From: an uncultured Clostridium sp.
GTDB lineage: Bacteria; Bacillota; Clostridia; Clostridiales; Clostridiaceae
Assembly: GCA_900540255.1 (NCBI GenBank)
Contig: UQFE01000008.1
Location: forward strand, 26,272-90,271
Reading direction: 5' to 3'
DNA: 64,000 bases
Shown: piece by piece, positions 29,416 to 39,117 of the stretch
Layout: the number at the start of each line of letters is the position of its first letter
How positions within the stretch are numbered: the stretch's first letter is position 1
Notes under the pieces: model-generated
Databases searched by the model: none
What the model was told of the DNA's origin: nothing
Seen by the model: the letters and a program-made list of their open reading frames with translations, nothing else
Position numbers and translations under genes: made by a program

Positions 29416-30174
29416 CTACCTTACTGTACCTATTTCATTTGCTATTTTACTTAAAGTAGAATCCATAATTTGTACTACCTTTTGATTTGCTTCAAATGCT
29501 CTTAAATTTGACATCAAATCTGCAGTTGATTGAATAATATCAACATTTGAGCCTTCTATTTGCATATTTTTCACTGTATAATTATTTGTAGCAGTAGCAC
29601 CTTCACCAGTATATAAATTTGAACCTACTTTATTTAATGAATTATAATCTTGAAAATCTACAATATTAAATCTATGTACTGCACCGGATGATAAAACAAC
29701 ATTATTATTAGTATCAACTGATACACTGCTATTGCCAACATATATAGGCTGGTTATTTGAATTTAATACAGAATAACCAGATGATGTTACTAAATATCCA
29801 TCTCTATTTACCTTAAAAGCTCCATCTCTAGTATAAAATAAATTTCCTTCATTATCTCTTACAGTAAAAAATCCTTTTCCATTTATAGCAAAATCAGTTT
29901 GATTTTCAGTTTCCACTAAACTTCCTTGATTATAATTAGTTTTAATTTCATCTATTTTTACTCCAAAATTTAATGTACCTAACTCTTGATAATGACCGAC
30001 TCCATTAGAATATCTATCATTATTGCTAATTAATACATCATCAAAGGTTTTAGACATTAATCTTTCTTCCTTAAATCCTGTTGTATTTACATTAGCAATA
30101 TTATTAGTTATTACAGTTTGACTACTTTGTAAATTTACCATTGCTGATATAGATGTATACATTCCTCTTAACAT
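29416..30174 (-). CDS. flgF: Flagellar basal-body rod protein, FlgF/FlhO type
   Basis: A 252-residue rod protein. It opens MLRGMYTSISAM with the rod motif TNNIANVNTTGFKEER, has DFAINGKGFFTV near 87, and ends with RAFEANQKVVQIMDSTL and a NEIG tail. That C-terminus is more like FlgF/FlhO (proximal rod) than FlgG. It is equal in length to the next gene and probably a paralogue of it. A GGAGGGG site precedes the ATG. Confidence 0.8.
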   Translation of the reverse strand: MLRGMYTSISAMVNLQSSQTVITNNIANVNTTGFKEERLMSKTFDDVLISNNDRYSNGVGHYQELGTLNFGVKIDEIKTNYNQGSLVETENQTDFAINGKGFFTVRDNEGNLFYTRDGAFKVNRDGYLVTSSGYSVLNSNNQPIYVGNSSVSVDTNNNVVLSSGAVHRFNIVDFQDYNSLNKVGSNLYTGEGATATNNYTVKNMQIEGSNVDIIQSTADLMSNLRAFEANQKVVQIMDSTLSKIANEIGTVR

Positions 30175-30185
30175 TTTACCCCTCC

Positions 30186-30902
30186 TTAACTTATTTTATA
30201 GTTTAATTTTTTTATTGTATTTCTTAAATTAACTATTGCTCTACTATGTAATTGAGATACCCGTGATTCAGAAACTTCTAAAATATATCCAATTTCCTTT
30301 AAGGTAAGCTCTTCATAATAATATAAAGCTAAAACTAATTTATCCTTTTCTTTAAGCATATCAATTGCCTTAGTTAATATTTCTAACTTTTCTTTTTCTT
30401 CAATTATACTTTCAGGTGATAATGAGTCATCTTCCTTTATAGTATCTATAATACTAACTTCATTATTTCCCTGAAAAATAACTGTATCTAAAGAAGTAGT
30501 ACTCATTAAATTAATAGTATTTTCAATTTTATTAACTTCTTCACTTTGTATATTTAAATACTTTGCTATTTCATCAGCCTTAGGCTCTCTTAATAACTTA
30601 TTTTGAAGACTTTCTACTGCACAATTATATTCATTAACCTTAGAAACATCCCTTCTTGAAATTGGAGAATGTCTTCTTATTTCATCAATAATTGCAGCTT
30701 TTATTTTTAATGAAGCATAAGTTGAAAATTTACAATTTTTATCTTCCTTATAACTATTAGCAGCTTCTATAAGCCCCATAGTTCCATAACTAACTAAGTC
30801 TTCATATTCAATTCCAATATTCTTAGTAAAATACCTTGATGCCATATATCTTACTAAATTCATATTTTCTAGTATATATTCCTCAGTTTTTTCATTAAGC
30901 AT
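30186..30902 (-). CDS. fliA: Flagellar sigma factor (sigma-28/SigD)
   Basis: A 238-residue sigma-70 family factor. Region 2 reads MNLVRYMASRYF then GIEYEDLVSYGTMGLIEAA and FSTYASLKIKAAIIDEIRR near residues 15-75. Region 4 is LTLKEIGYILEVSESRVSQLHSRA (in part EIGYILEVSESRVSQLHSRA). It drives late flagellar genes; two matching promoters are visible before flgM and the major flagellin, and FlgM is its inhibitor. It follows flhA directly with a 15-base gap. Confidence 0.94.
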   Translation of the reverse strand: MLNEKTEEYILENMNLVRYMASRYFTKNIGIEYEDLVSYGTMGLIEAANSYKEDKNCKFSTYASLKIKAAIIDEIRRHSPISRRDVSKVNEYNCAVESLQNKLLREPKADEIAKYLNIQSEEVNKIENTINLMSTTSLDTVIFQGNNEVSIIDTIKEDDSLSPESIIEEKEKLEILTKAIDMLKEKDKLVLALYYYEELTLKEIGYILEVSESRVSQLHSRAIVNLRNTIKKLNYKIS

Positions 30903-30917
30903 TTTAACTCTTCCTCA

Positions 30918-32969
30918 CTATATATTTACTACTGCTTGTGCTTTTATTTGAATATCACTTGGTATTTCATTTAATGATAATATAGAAACATTAGGAAATA
31001 CCATTTCAACTAGTTTTCTAAATGGTGCTCTTATTTTAGGAGAAACCAAAATAACAGGCCTATTATTATAAAAATCTGTACTTTCAATAATTTCCTTTAT
31101 ACTATTAAAAATTTTATTAGTACTATCTGGATCAACTGCTGGATAAGTTCCATTAACAGATTTTTGAAGATTATTTGCAATTAATCTTTCTACATCATTT
31201 GATAAAGTTGCAACTGTTATAGTATTATTTTCATCAACAAAGTCAACTGCAATACTTTTATTTAATGCCATTCTCACATATTCAGTTAATAACTCAATAT
31301 CTTTAGTATTTACAGCATTATCAGCTAAAGTTTCTAATATTGTAACTCTATCCTTAATTGTTACCTTTTCTCTAAGAAGATTTTGTAATACTTTTTGAAC
31401 TTCTCCTAAAGTCATAATATCAGGTATTAATTCATCAACAATTACACTATACTTTTCCTTAGTTGCATCCATTATAGCTTTAACTTCTTCTCTTCCCATA
31501 AGCTCATGAGATTTCTCCTTTATTATTTCTAATAAATGAGTAACTAATATAGTAGATGGGTCTACTATTGTATATCCTCTTAATTCTGCTTCTTCAATAT
31601 TATCCTTGCTTATCCATAATGCTTCTAATCCAAAGCTAGGTTCAACAGCTTTTATTCCTTCTAAATCTAAACCTAAGCCCATTGGGTCCATACATAAAAC
31701 CATAGTAGGCATAAGACTATAAGTTGCTACTTTATTTCCCTTTATTTTTATACAATATTGATTAGGTTCTAATTGAAGATTATCTCTAATTCTTATTGGT
31801 TGTACTATTATTCCCATGTCAATTGCACATTGTCTTCTTATTGAAGCAATTCTTTGTAATAAGTCTCCTCCACTACTTTCATCAGCTAATGGTATAAGTC
31901 CATATCCAATTTCAACTTCTAAAACTTCAACATTAAGCAATTCTGTAACATCTTCTACTTCTGTTGCTATAGCTGCAGCTTCTTCTACAGCAGCTTCCTC
32001 TGATGCAGCTTCCTCAATTTCCTTCTTTTCACTATTATTTAAGGTTATCCCTATTCCAACACAACCTCCACCTAATGCAAAAAATGATAATGTTGGCAAT
32101 CCAGGCATAATACCTAAAATAAATAAAACTACCCCAGTTATCATTATTGCCTTTGGAATTGCTGTTAATTGTTGACCAGCTAAACTTGCAACACTTTCAT
32201 CACTATCAGCTCTGGTAACTAAAATACCTGCTGCAGTTGATATAAGAAGTGCAGGAATTTGGCTTACAAGCCCATCCCCAATAGTTAATCTTATATATGT
32301 TTGAGCTGCTGTTGCAAAATCCATATTAAGCATCATTACACCCATTATAATTCCAGCAAAAATATTTACTACTGTTACTATAATCCCTGCAATGGCATCA
32401 CCTTTAACAAATTTTGAAGCACCATCCATAGAACCATAAAAATCTGCTTCTTGTTGTAATTCTCTTCTACGTTTTCTTGCTGTCTTTTCATCAATCATTC
32501 CTGCATTTAAATCAGCATCTATACTCATTTGTTTACCTGGCATAGCATCTAATGTAAATCTTGCAGATACTTCTGATACTCTTCCAGAACCATTAGTAAT
32601 TACTACGAATTGAATAATAATTATTATCAAAAATATTATTACCCCAAGCACATAGTTTCCACCAACAACAAAGTTACCAAATGATTCAATTACATTTCCA
32701 GCATACCCTTGTCCTAAAATAAGTCTTGTAGATGACAAGTTAAGTCCTAACCTAAATAATGTTGTTACCAATAATAATGTTGGAAATACTGATAATTGTA
32801 ATATATTAGTTGAAAATAAAGTCATAAGTAAGATTAATACTGATAATGTTATATTTACAACTAATAATATATCTAATAAAAAAGAAGGCAATGGAATGAT
32901 AATCATTAATATTATCCCTATAACACCAAAGGCAACCAAAACATCTAACCTATTTTTTAAATTCCCCAT
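30918..32969 (-). CDS. flhA: Flagellar export gate protein FlhA
   Basis: A 683-residue protein with about eight membrane segments in the first 310 residues and a large cytoplasmic domain. The FHIPEP-type signature is present around residues 140-170 (RFTLDAMPGKQMSIDADLNA). The charged linker contains an Ala/Glu-rich stretch (EEAASEEAAVEEAAA). It forms the nonameric gate that receives export substrates. flhF and flhG, which usually come next, are absent; fliA follows at once. Confidence 0.95.
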   Translation of the reverse strand: MGNLKNRLDVLVAFGVIGIILMIIIPLPSFLLDILLVVNITLSVLILLMTLFSTNILQLSVFPTLLLVTTLFRLGLNLSSTRLILGQGYAGNVIESFGNFVVGGNYVLGVIIFLIIIIIQFVVITNGSGRVSEVSARFTLDAMPGKQMSIDADLNAGMIDEKTARKRRRELQQEADFYGSMDGASKFVKGDAIAGIIVTVVNIFAGIIMGVMMLNMDFATAAQTYIRLTIGDGLVSQIPALLISTAAGILVTRADSDESVASLAGQQLTAIPKAIMITGVVLFILGIMPGLPTLSFFALGGGCVGIGITLNNSEKKEIEEAASEEAAVEEAAAIATEVEDVTELLNVEVLEVEIGYGLIPLADESSGGDLLQRIASIRRQCAIDMGIIVQPIRIRDNLQLEPNQYCIKIKGNKVATYSLMPTMVLCMDPMGLGLDLEGIKAVEPSFGLEALWISKDNIEEAELRGYTIVDPSTILVTHLLEIIKEKSHELMGREEVKAIMDATKEKYSVIVDELIPDIMTLGEVQKVLQNLLREKVTIKDRVTILETLADNAVNTKDIELLTEYVRMALNKSIAVDFVDENNTITVATLSNDVERLIANNLQKSVNGTYPAVDPDSTNKIFNSIKEIIESTDFYNNRPVILVSPKIRAPFRKLVEMVFPNVSILSLNEIPSDIQIKAQAVVNI

Positions 32970-32980
32970 ATCTAATTCCT

Positions 32981-34048
32981 CTACTTATTCTTTTTATATC
33001 TATTTTTTATTTTGTATACAGCAACTAGTACTTCAGCAATAGCTTGATACATTTCTGCTGGTACTTCTTGGTCAACTTCAACCTTTCTATAAAGCATCCT
33101 TGCTAATGGTACATTTTCAATCATTGGAATATCATTTTCCTTAGCTATTTCCCTAATTTTCATAGCCAAAACATCTGCTCCCTTTGCAATTACTACTGGT
33201 GCTGAATCTTTTTCTCTATCATACCTAATTGCAATTGAAATATGAGTAGGGTTAGTTATGATTGCTGTTGCATCCTTAGCATTTTGAATCATTCTTTGTG
33301 AAGCTATTTGTCTTTGCTTTTGCTTAATTTGTGACTTAACATTAGGATCCCCTTCTGCTTGTTTGAATTCTTCCTTTACTTCTTGTTTAGTCATCTTCAT
33401 TCCCTTTTTGTGTGAATATAATTCATATGCAAAATCAACAGCTGCAATTGCTACAGCAATCATTATTGCAACATTAAATATTTTCTTAACTATATTAAAT
33501 ATTGCATATATTAAATAAGGAAAATATACATTTTCTAGTTTTAAAATATCCATAAAGTTCTTTTTAACTACTGAATATCCAATATAAGATAATAAAATTA
33601 AAAGTATTGTATTTTTTAATGCATTAACAAAAGCTTTTTGAGAAAACATATTTTTTAAACCATTTACAGGATTTAACTTTGAAAATTTAGGTTTAAATGA
33701 TTCTTTACTTATTACAACTCCACTTTGAATAATATGTGAAATAACACCTAAGCAAATTACTATACCACCCATTGGCAAAAACAACTTTGCATATTTAAGT
33801 AAACCATCTTTAAATATCTCATGAGCCACTACTTCATTTAAATTACTACTAAAATTCATTGTTAATACTGAAGCTATATATATTTTTAAATTTTTAATTA
33901 ATGAATCACTCATTGTAAAAATACACATTACTGCCCCTATTAATGTAAATGCATTTGATACTTCTTTACTTTTTGCTACATTACCTTTTTTCCGCTCATC
34001 CTTTTTCTTCTTGGGCGTGGGCTGTTCTGTTTTATCATCTCCTGACAA
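32981..34048 (-). CDS. flhB: Flagellar export switch protein FlhB
   Basis: A 355-residue membrane protein with four hydrophobic segments and a cytoplasmic C-domain. The autocleavage site is NPTH near residue 262, followed by ISIAIRYDREKDSAPVVIAKG. The N-terminus is the typical DDKTEQPTPKKKKDERKKG. FlhB switches export specificity from rod/hook to filament substrates. In many clostridia it is fused to FliR; here the two are separate genes with a 28-base gap. Confidence 0.95.
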   Translation of the reverse strand: MSGDDKTEQPTPKKKKDERKKGNVAKSKEVSNAFTLIGAVMCIFTMSDSLIKNLKIYIASVLTMNFSSNLNEVVAHEIFKDGLLKYAKLFLPMGGIVICLGVISHIIQSGVVISKESFKPKFSKLNPVNGLKNMFSQKAFVNALKNTILLILLSYIGYSVVKKNFMDILKLENVYFPYLIYAIFNIVKKIFNVAIMIAVAIAAVDFAYELYSHKKGMKMTKQEVKEEFKQAEGDPNVKSQIKQKQRQIASQRMIQNAKDATAIITNPTHISIAIRYDREKDSAPVVIAKGADVLAMKIREIAKENDIPMIENVPLARMLYRKVEVDQEVPAEMYQAIAEVLVAVYKIKNRYKKNK

Positions 34049-34076
34049 AATAATCTCCCCCCTATAAATGTTTTAT

Positions 34077-34841
34077 TTAAAATAAATTATTTACTAATAC
34101 CATTATCATATTTTGTTGATATACTAGTGTTCCTTCTATAACATCTTTTAAATGCTTAATCATATCCTTCATTCCATTTAATATAAAAGGTAATGCTATT
34201 AATAAAAATATAATCCCAATAAGTATTTTTAATGGAGCTCCTATAATCATAACATTTAATCCAGAAATACTTCTTGATATTATCCCAGTTATTATATCTG
34301 TTACAATTAAAACTACTATAAGAGGCATTGCCATTTTTAATCCCATTATAAAATATTGAGTAAATATACTTAAAATATATGTAAAATTATAATCTATAAT
34401 AGAATACCCCACTGGAATTATCTTAAAACTATTTTGCATTGAATTTATTACTATATGATGTGCATCAATGCTAAAAAACACTACTAGACCTACAAAATAT
34501 ATTAAATTTTCCATTAAGGTAGCTTGTGATTGAGTGTTAGGGTCATATGTACTTGCCATAGATAATCCCATTTGTCCATCAATTAATTTCCCTACCATTT
34601 TTATAATATAAAAACAAATAGATACCATATAACCTAATACCAATCCATTTATAGTTTCCATTGTTCCATATATTATCAATTCATAAAAATTTTTAATTGT
34701 TACATTTATATCTAAATTAATTGCAATCATTGCCGATAATAATAATGAGAAACAAATTTTAAATAGTTTTGGTGTACCATTTGGAAAAATAATACCTGCT
34801 GCTAAAAAAAATGCTGTTATTCTGAAAAATACGTATATCAT
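34077..34841 (-). CDS. fliR: Flagellar export protein FliR
   Basis: A 254-residue protein with six hydrophobic segments, part of the FliPQR export gate core. Family features include GLVLGYMVSICFYIIKMVGK near residue 73 (20 residues) and GQMGLSMASTYDP. It is not fused with FlhB. It begins two bases after the fliQ stop codon, which suggests coupled translation. Confidence 0.9.
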   Translation of the reverse strand: MIYVFFRITAFFLAAGIIFPNGTPKLFKICFSLLLSAMIAINLDINVTIKNFYELIIYGTMETINGLVLGYMVSICFYIIKMVGKLIDGQMGLSMASTYDPNTQSQATLMENLIYFVGLVVFFSIDAHHIVINSMQNSFKIIPVGYSIIDYNFTYILSIFTQYFIMGLKMAMPLIVVLIVTDIITGIISRSISGLNVMIIGAPLKILIGIIFLLIALPFILNGMKDMIKHLKDVIEGTLVYQQNMIMVLVNNLF

Positions 34842-34843
34842 TT

Positions 34844-35113
34844 TTAATTAACTATAGTTGATATACTTTGGAATAATTCATTTGTAAGAATAACAAGTTT
34901 ATTTAACATCCAAGGTCCACCTAAAACTAAAACTAATATTATTGCAATTAACTTTGGTACAAACGTTAAAGTTTGCTCTTGAATTTGTGTTGTTGCTTGA
35001 AAGATACTTATTATAAGCCCTACTACTAAAGATATAATTAATATTGGACCACCTACTGTAACACCTGTAATCAATGCTTTTTTTACTATTGTCATTATTA
35101 CTAATTCATTCAT
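34844..35113 (-). CDS. fliQ: Flagellar export protein FliQ
   Basis: An 89-residue protein with two transmembrane helices, the usual FliQ size. GPILIISLVVGLIISIFQAT near residue 22 and TQIQEQTLTFVPK are the family signature. It is a component of the export gate with FliP and FliR. The gene sits in the conserved order fliP-fliQ-fliR. Confidence 0.93.
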   Translation of the reverse strand: MNELVIMTIVKKALITGVTVGGPILIISLVVGLIISIFQATTQIQEQTLTFVPKLIAIILVLVLGGPWMLNKLVILTNELFQSISTIVN

Positions 35114-35124
35114 TTATAATGCTC

Positions 35125-35796
35125 CTATACCTTAAAACTTTCTATTAATGATTTAATTAATAAATTCCAGCCATCTACCATAACAAATAAAAGTAATTTA
35201 AATGGCAATGATATCATTGCTGGTGGAAGCATAAACATACCCATAGACATTAATGTACTTGAAACTACCAAATCTATTACTAAAAAAGGTATATATATTA
35301 TAAATCCTATTTGGAATGCTGTTTTTAATTCACTTATTGCAAATGCAGGAACTATAATGCTTAATGGTAATTCTTCATCTTTAAGATTTGTTGTATCTAT
35401 TGAAGAATTTTTTGCAAATAACTCTAAATCTGATTCTCTTGTTTGCTTAAGTAAAAATTCTGCTACTGGCTTCCTAAACTCATCATATGCCTCTTGCATT
35501 GTTATTTCCTGATTCATATAAGGCCTAATTGAATTTTCAGCAACTTTGTTCATAACAGGACTCATTATAAATAAAGTTATGCACATTGCTAATCCAACTA
35601 ATATTTGATTTGGAATAGATTGCTGAGCCCCTAATGCAGATTTTATAAATGAAAATGTAATTATTACTCTTACAAAGCTAGTCATCATAAATATTATTGT
35701 TGGCAAAAACATAAGAGCAGTCATTAATAAAAACATCTGCATATTAGTTGTTAATTCCGAACCATTATCTAAAATCTGACTTAATATGTCCATCAT
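35125..35796 (-). CDS. fliP: Flagellar export protein FliP
   Basis: A 223-residue membrane protein of the FliPQR gate, four hydrophobic segments. The SFVRVIITFSFIKSALGAQQ and PNQILVGLAMCITLFIMSP signatures are present near residues 41-80. The C-terminal half carries PFLVIDLVVSSTLMSMGM, also typical. There is no long N-terminal signal peptide of the proteobacterial kind. It overlaps the fliO stop by four bases, so the two are translationally coupled. Confidence 0.93.
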   Translation of the reverse strand: MMDILSQILDNGSELTTNMQMFLLMTALMFLPTIIFMMTSFVRVIITFSFIKSALGAQQSIPNQILVGLAMCITLFIMSPVMNKVAENSIRPYMNQEITMQEAYDEFRKPVAEFLLKQTRESDLELFAKNSSIDTTNLKDEELPLSIIVPAFAISELKTAFQIGFIIYIPFLVIDLVVSSTLMSMGMFMLPPAMISLPFKLLLFVMVDGWNLLIKSLIESFKV

Positions 35797-36194
35797 CTTT
35801 TCCCTTTTTTCTTTGATATTTTATTTTTTAATACTTTATCACTTAGCATCTTTTTATTTAATATTTTGCTAAAATCTAAGTTATTTAAATAGCTTAAATC
35901 ATTGTGTTGATTTTTCATTTCTATTATTTCATTTATTTCATCTTCATTTAACTTTTTGATTACTTGTGTATTATTATTTGATGTTACTATTATGCATCCT
36001 GTATTTCCAGATTTAATTACATATAAACAAATATCTTTACTTAAATTAATTTTTTCTAATACCTTAACATAAGAGCCTGAACCTATTTTGCTCAGGCTCT
36101 TTTTGCTAAGTCTCAATGAAATAAATATTAATAGCACCACAACTGGAACTAACACAATTAAATTAATAATAAATTCTAAAAATGTATTATTCAT
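35793..36194 (-). CDS. fliO: Flagellar biosynthesis protein FliO/FliZ
   Basis: A 133-residue protein with one N-terminal transmembrane helix (about residues 9-28) and a basic cytoplasmic tail ending KKKGKR. Position before fliP and the SYVKVLEKINLSKDICLYVI stretch identify it as FliO/FliZ, an assembly factor for the FliP ring. Sequence similarity in this family is low, so context carries much of the call. A terminator-shaped palindrome lies inside the gene (36068-36105), facing plus. Confidence 0.8.
   Translation of the reverse strand: MNNTFLEFIINLIVLVPVVVLLIFISLRLSKKSLSKIGSGSYVKVLEKINLSKDICLYVIKSGNTGCIIVTSNNNTQVIKKLNEDEINEIIEMKNQHNDLSYLNNLDFSKILNKKMLSDKVLKNKISKKKGKR
36068..36105 (+). terminator. 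Terminator-like hairpin antisense within fliO
   Basis: AGAGCCTGA and TCAGGCTCT pair around an 11-base loop and are followed by TTTTT on plus. The U run is on the antisense side of fliO. It may be a chance result of coding sequence or a stop for antisense RNA. Confidence 0.35.
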
Positions 36195-36203
36195 TTATTT
36201 AAT

Positions 36204-36905
36204 TTATTTCTCCTTTTGCTGAACTATTAATATATCAACTCTTCTATTAATAGCTCTATTTTCTTCCGTAGAATTATCTACTAAAGGCTTATATTCTCCA
36301 TATCCTGTTGCTGAAAATCTAGTTGGGTCAAACCCCTTTGTTTCAATAAAGTACCTTAATACTGTTATTGCTCTTGCAGTTGATAACTCCCAGTTTGATT
36401 TATATGTACCAGAACTTATAGGAATATTATCTGTATGTCCCTGAACCATTATTTCATTACTTATTGAAGGAATCAAAGTGCTTATTATATCTAGAACTTT
36501 AATACTTTCAGGTTTTAAATCAGCCTTTCCTAAATCAAAAAGCACATTTTCACTTAATTGAAGTACAACTCCCGAATCTTCTTCTCTTACTTTAACAGAA
36601 TCAGTTAATGCATTTTTATCTATTATTTCTTGTATTTTATCTAACAAAATACTATAAGGACTTTTTTCCCCTATACCTTGTTCTATATCTTCTAGTGAAA
36701 TATCTGGAGTATTTTCAAGCTTCATTGGTATTCCTGTTATTTCTCCCTTTAATGCAGCTGCAATAAGTTGTAATCTTTCATTATCTGTAGTTGAAAATGA
36801 ATAAAGCAGTATAAAAAATGTTAATAATAATGTTATTGTATCCGCATATGTGTCCATCCATGCATTGGTATTAATATCATCTGGTTTCTTTTTTTTACGT
36901 GCCAT
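36204..36905 (-). CDS. motB: Flagellar stator protein MotB
   Basis: A 233-residue stator subunit. One transmembrane helix follows WMDTYADTITLLLTFF, with the proton-binding Asp at D22. The C-terminal OmpA-like peptidoglycan-binding domain has VQGHTDNIPISSG near 153 and NWELSTARAITVLRYF. With MotA it forms the ion channel that drives rotation; the sequence does not settle H+ or Na+. It begins 10 bases after motA, inside the flagellar operon rather than as a separate unit. Confidence 0.95.
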   Translation of the reverse strand: MARKKKKPDDINTNAWMDTYADTITLLLTFFILLYSFSTTDNERLQLIAAALKGEITGIPMKLENTPDISLEDIEQGIGEKSPYSILLDKIQEIIDKNALTDSVKVREEDSGVVLQLSENVLFDLGKADLKPESIKVLDIISTLIPSISNEIMVQGHTDNIPISSGTYKSNWELSTARAITVLRYFIETKGFDPTRFSATGYGEYKPLVDNSTEENRAINRRVDILIVQQKEK

Positions 36906-36915
36906 ATTACTCTAA

Positions 36916-37710
36916 CTAACTATCCTTGCTTGATTCTTTTTCATATTTTACTTTTTCTTTTTCGTTTAAGAAGCTTTTTAACTTTTCTTCTAAAACTCTT
37001 GTAGAATCACCATTTTTTATACTTAAAATACCAATTAACATCATTTCTCTATTTTCAACTTCTCTTTGCCCTTTATTTTCAAGGTTAAATCCTAATGGAT
37101 TTAAAATTAAGTTTGCTAATAATGCACCATAGAAAGTAGTAATAAGTGCAGCTGCCATACCACTTGCTATATTATCTGGGTTATCAAGCTCTGCAAGCAT
37201 TTGTATAAGACCTACAAGTGTACCTATCATACCAAATGCTGGAGCATATGAACCCCATGTTTTGTACATTTTTGCCCCTTTTGAATATCTTCCCTCAATT
37301 TCTGAAATATTATTATTTAAGATTTCAACTATTAAATCACCTTCAATACCATCTACCACTAATTCTAATCCAGTTTTCATAAAATCATCTTTTATTTGTT
37401 CAATATCAGATTCTAATGCAAGCAATCCATCTTTTCTTGATTTAATTGAAATTTCTTTAAATTGATTTATTACATCAATTTTATTCATTGAAGGAGTTTT
37501 AAATAATCCCTTTGAAATTGTCCCCATCATCTTAACTTCATCAAGTGAAAAAGTAATAAGAAGTGCTGCATAAGAACCACCAATAGTAATTATTACTGAT
37601 ACTAAATCATAAAATCCTGCTAAGCCAACATTCCCTTGTGATATTGCAAATACTATAAGACCTATCCCTAGCAACATCCCAATGGGCGTTAATATATCAC
37701 TTCTTTTCAT
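36916..37710 (-). CDS. motA: Flagellar stator protein MotA
   Basis: A 264-residue protein with four transmembrane segments. SYAPAFGMIGTLVGLIQML near residue 152 and MAAALITTFYGALLANLIL near 184 are the MotA/TolQ/ExbB signature, with the cytoplasmic loop between. It forms the pentamer around the MotB dimer and pushes on FliG. A small flbD gene is usual between flgE and motA in this operon type but is absent here. Confidence 0.95.
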   Translation of the reverse strand: MKRSDILTPIGMLLGIGLIVFAISQGNVGLAGFYDLVSVIITIGGSYAALLITFSLDEVKMMGTISKGLFKTPSMNKIDVINQFKEISIKSRKDGLLALESDIEQIKDDFMKTGLELVVDGIEGDLIVEILNNNISEIEGRYSKGAKMYKTWGSYAPAFGMIGTLVGLIQMLAELDNPDNIASGMAAALITTFYGALLANLILNPLGFNLENKGQREVENREMMLIGILSIKNGDSTRVLEEKLKSFLNEKEKVKYEKESSKDS

Positions 37711-37727
37711 ATTATTTACCTCTTAGT

Positions 37728-38612
37728 TTATCTCTTAAGATTTATTATTTCTTGTAATAATTCATCGCTTGTTGTTATCATCTTACTAGCTGCTTGGAAA
37801 GCTCTTGTAGTTACTATCATATCTGTAAATTCTTCTGATAAATCTACATTTGACATTTCTAATGCCCCTTGAGTAACAAGACCAATTCTAGCACCTTTTT
37901 TATCCTTATCATTGCTTGAAGCATTATATACTGGTATACCAGAGTTTGCTGAATCTAAGTAAATATTATTACCATTTGCTTCTAAACCACTTTGGTTCAT
38001 GAAAGTTGCAATTTTTAATGTTTGTGTTGGTGCATCATCTGGATCATCACTTCCCATTACCTTACTTCCATCTTCTAATACATAAGAAATTTGACCTTCT
38101 TTAGAAATGTTATAAGATACAACTCTCATTTTTGTTCCTTCTGCATTTTTTGCTTCTTCTGGAATAAATACGGCTTCATTTTTAGTTGTTAATACATAAT
38201 ATCCAGTAGCAGTTACCATTTTACCTTGTGAATCTACTGTAAAGGCTCCATCTCTTGTAAATCCTTCTGATGGTGAACCATCACCTTTTTTCCCAATTTG
38301 AACTACAAAAAATCCATCTCCATCAATTGCTATATCACTAGGAATTGCTGTTTGTTGTAATGAACCTTGTAACATATTTTTAGTTATTGAACTAACCTTC
38401 ATACCTGCACCAACCTGTCCAGGGTTAACTCCCCCTAAAGAATTACCAGGTTGGCTGGCATATATTACAGTTTGATTTAATGTATCACTAAATCTTACAC
38501 TTCCCTTTTTAAAAGCAGTTGTACTAGCATTAGCAACGTTGTTACCTACAACGTCCATCTTTGTTTGATTTGATTTCATTCCACTTATTCCCGAATACAT
38601 TGACTTTAACAT
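37728..38612 (-). CDS. flgE: Flagellar hook protein FlgE (short form)
   Basis: A 294-residue hook protein. It has the rod/hook N-terminus MLKSMYSGISGM and VGNNVANASTTAFKKGSV, the central DIAIDGDGFFVVQ near 94, and the C-terminal SNVDLSEEFTDMIVTTRAFQ (20). FlgE is often 400 or more residues; this protein keeps D0/D1 and a small D2. Position after flgD and before motA supports FlgE over a rod protein. Confidence 0.88.
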   Translation of the reverse strand: MLKSMYSGISGMKSNQTKMDVVGNNVANASTTAFKKGSVRFSDTLNQTVIYASQPGNSLGGVNPGQVGAGMKVSSITKNMLQGSLQQTAIPSDIAIDGDGFFVVQIGKKGDGSPSEGFTRDGAFTVDSQGKMVTATGYYVLTTKNEAVFIPEEAKNAEGTKMRVVSYNISKEGQISYVLEDGSKVMGSDDPDDAPTQTLKIATFMNQSGLEANGNNIYLDSANSGIPVYNASSNDKDKKGARIGLVTQGALEMSNVDLSEEFTDMIVTTRAFQAASKMITTSDELLQEIINLKR

Positions 38613-38637
38613 ATGATTTATCTCTCCCTTAATTTTA

Positions 38638-39108
38638 TTATTCTGTAATCTTTGTTAATGATGAATATGGTACTTCTTTTATTTCACCAGTATCTTTTAA
38701 CTCTAACTCTAAATACACAACACCATCTTTAATTGATGCACTTTTCACCTTGCCATTAAAGTTTTCATAATCACCTTTTTCATTTGCTACAGATACTTCA
38801 ACATTTTTTCCTATTGTTGATGATGCTGCATCAACAGCATTATTTACTAACATTGAATTTCCCAAATTAACTAAATAACTCATTGAATCATTTAATGACA
38901 TCATTTGTTCTAATGTATTAAATTGTGCAAGTTGACTTATATATTCTGATGGGTCTTGACTATTAAAAGGATCTTGATTAGTCATTTGTGCTACTAACAT
39001 TTTTAAAAACAAATTTTTATCAGTTTTAGTAGCAGAATCATATATATATGTTCCATTTTCAGTTTTTCCTATTGCTGAATTTGAAGCACTTCTCGTATTT
39101 ATCTCCAT
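38638..39108 (-). CDS. flgD: Flagellar hook assembly protein FlgD
   Basis: A 156-residue hook scaffold protein. The N-terminal signature DKNLFLKMLVAQMTNQDPFN and SEYISQLAQFNTLEQMMSLN near residues 30-70 are typical. The C-terminal FlgD tudor/Ig part is minimal. It caps the growing hook and is exported. It lies between fliK and flgE, the usual order. Confidence 0.93.
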   Translation of the reverse strand: MEINTRSASNSAIGKTENGTYIYDSATKTDKNLFLKMLVAQMTNQDPFNSQDPSEYISQLAQFNTLEQMMSLNDSMSYLVNLGNSMLVNNAVDAASSTIGKNVEVSVANEKGDYENFNGKVKSASIKDGVVYLELELKDTGEIKEVPYSSLTKITE

Positions 39109-39117
39109 ATCTTCCTC

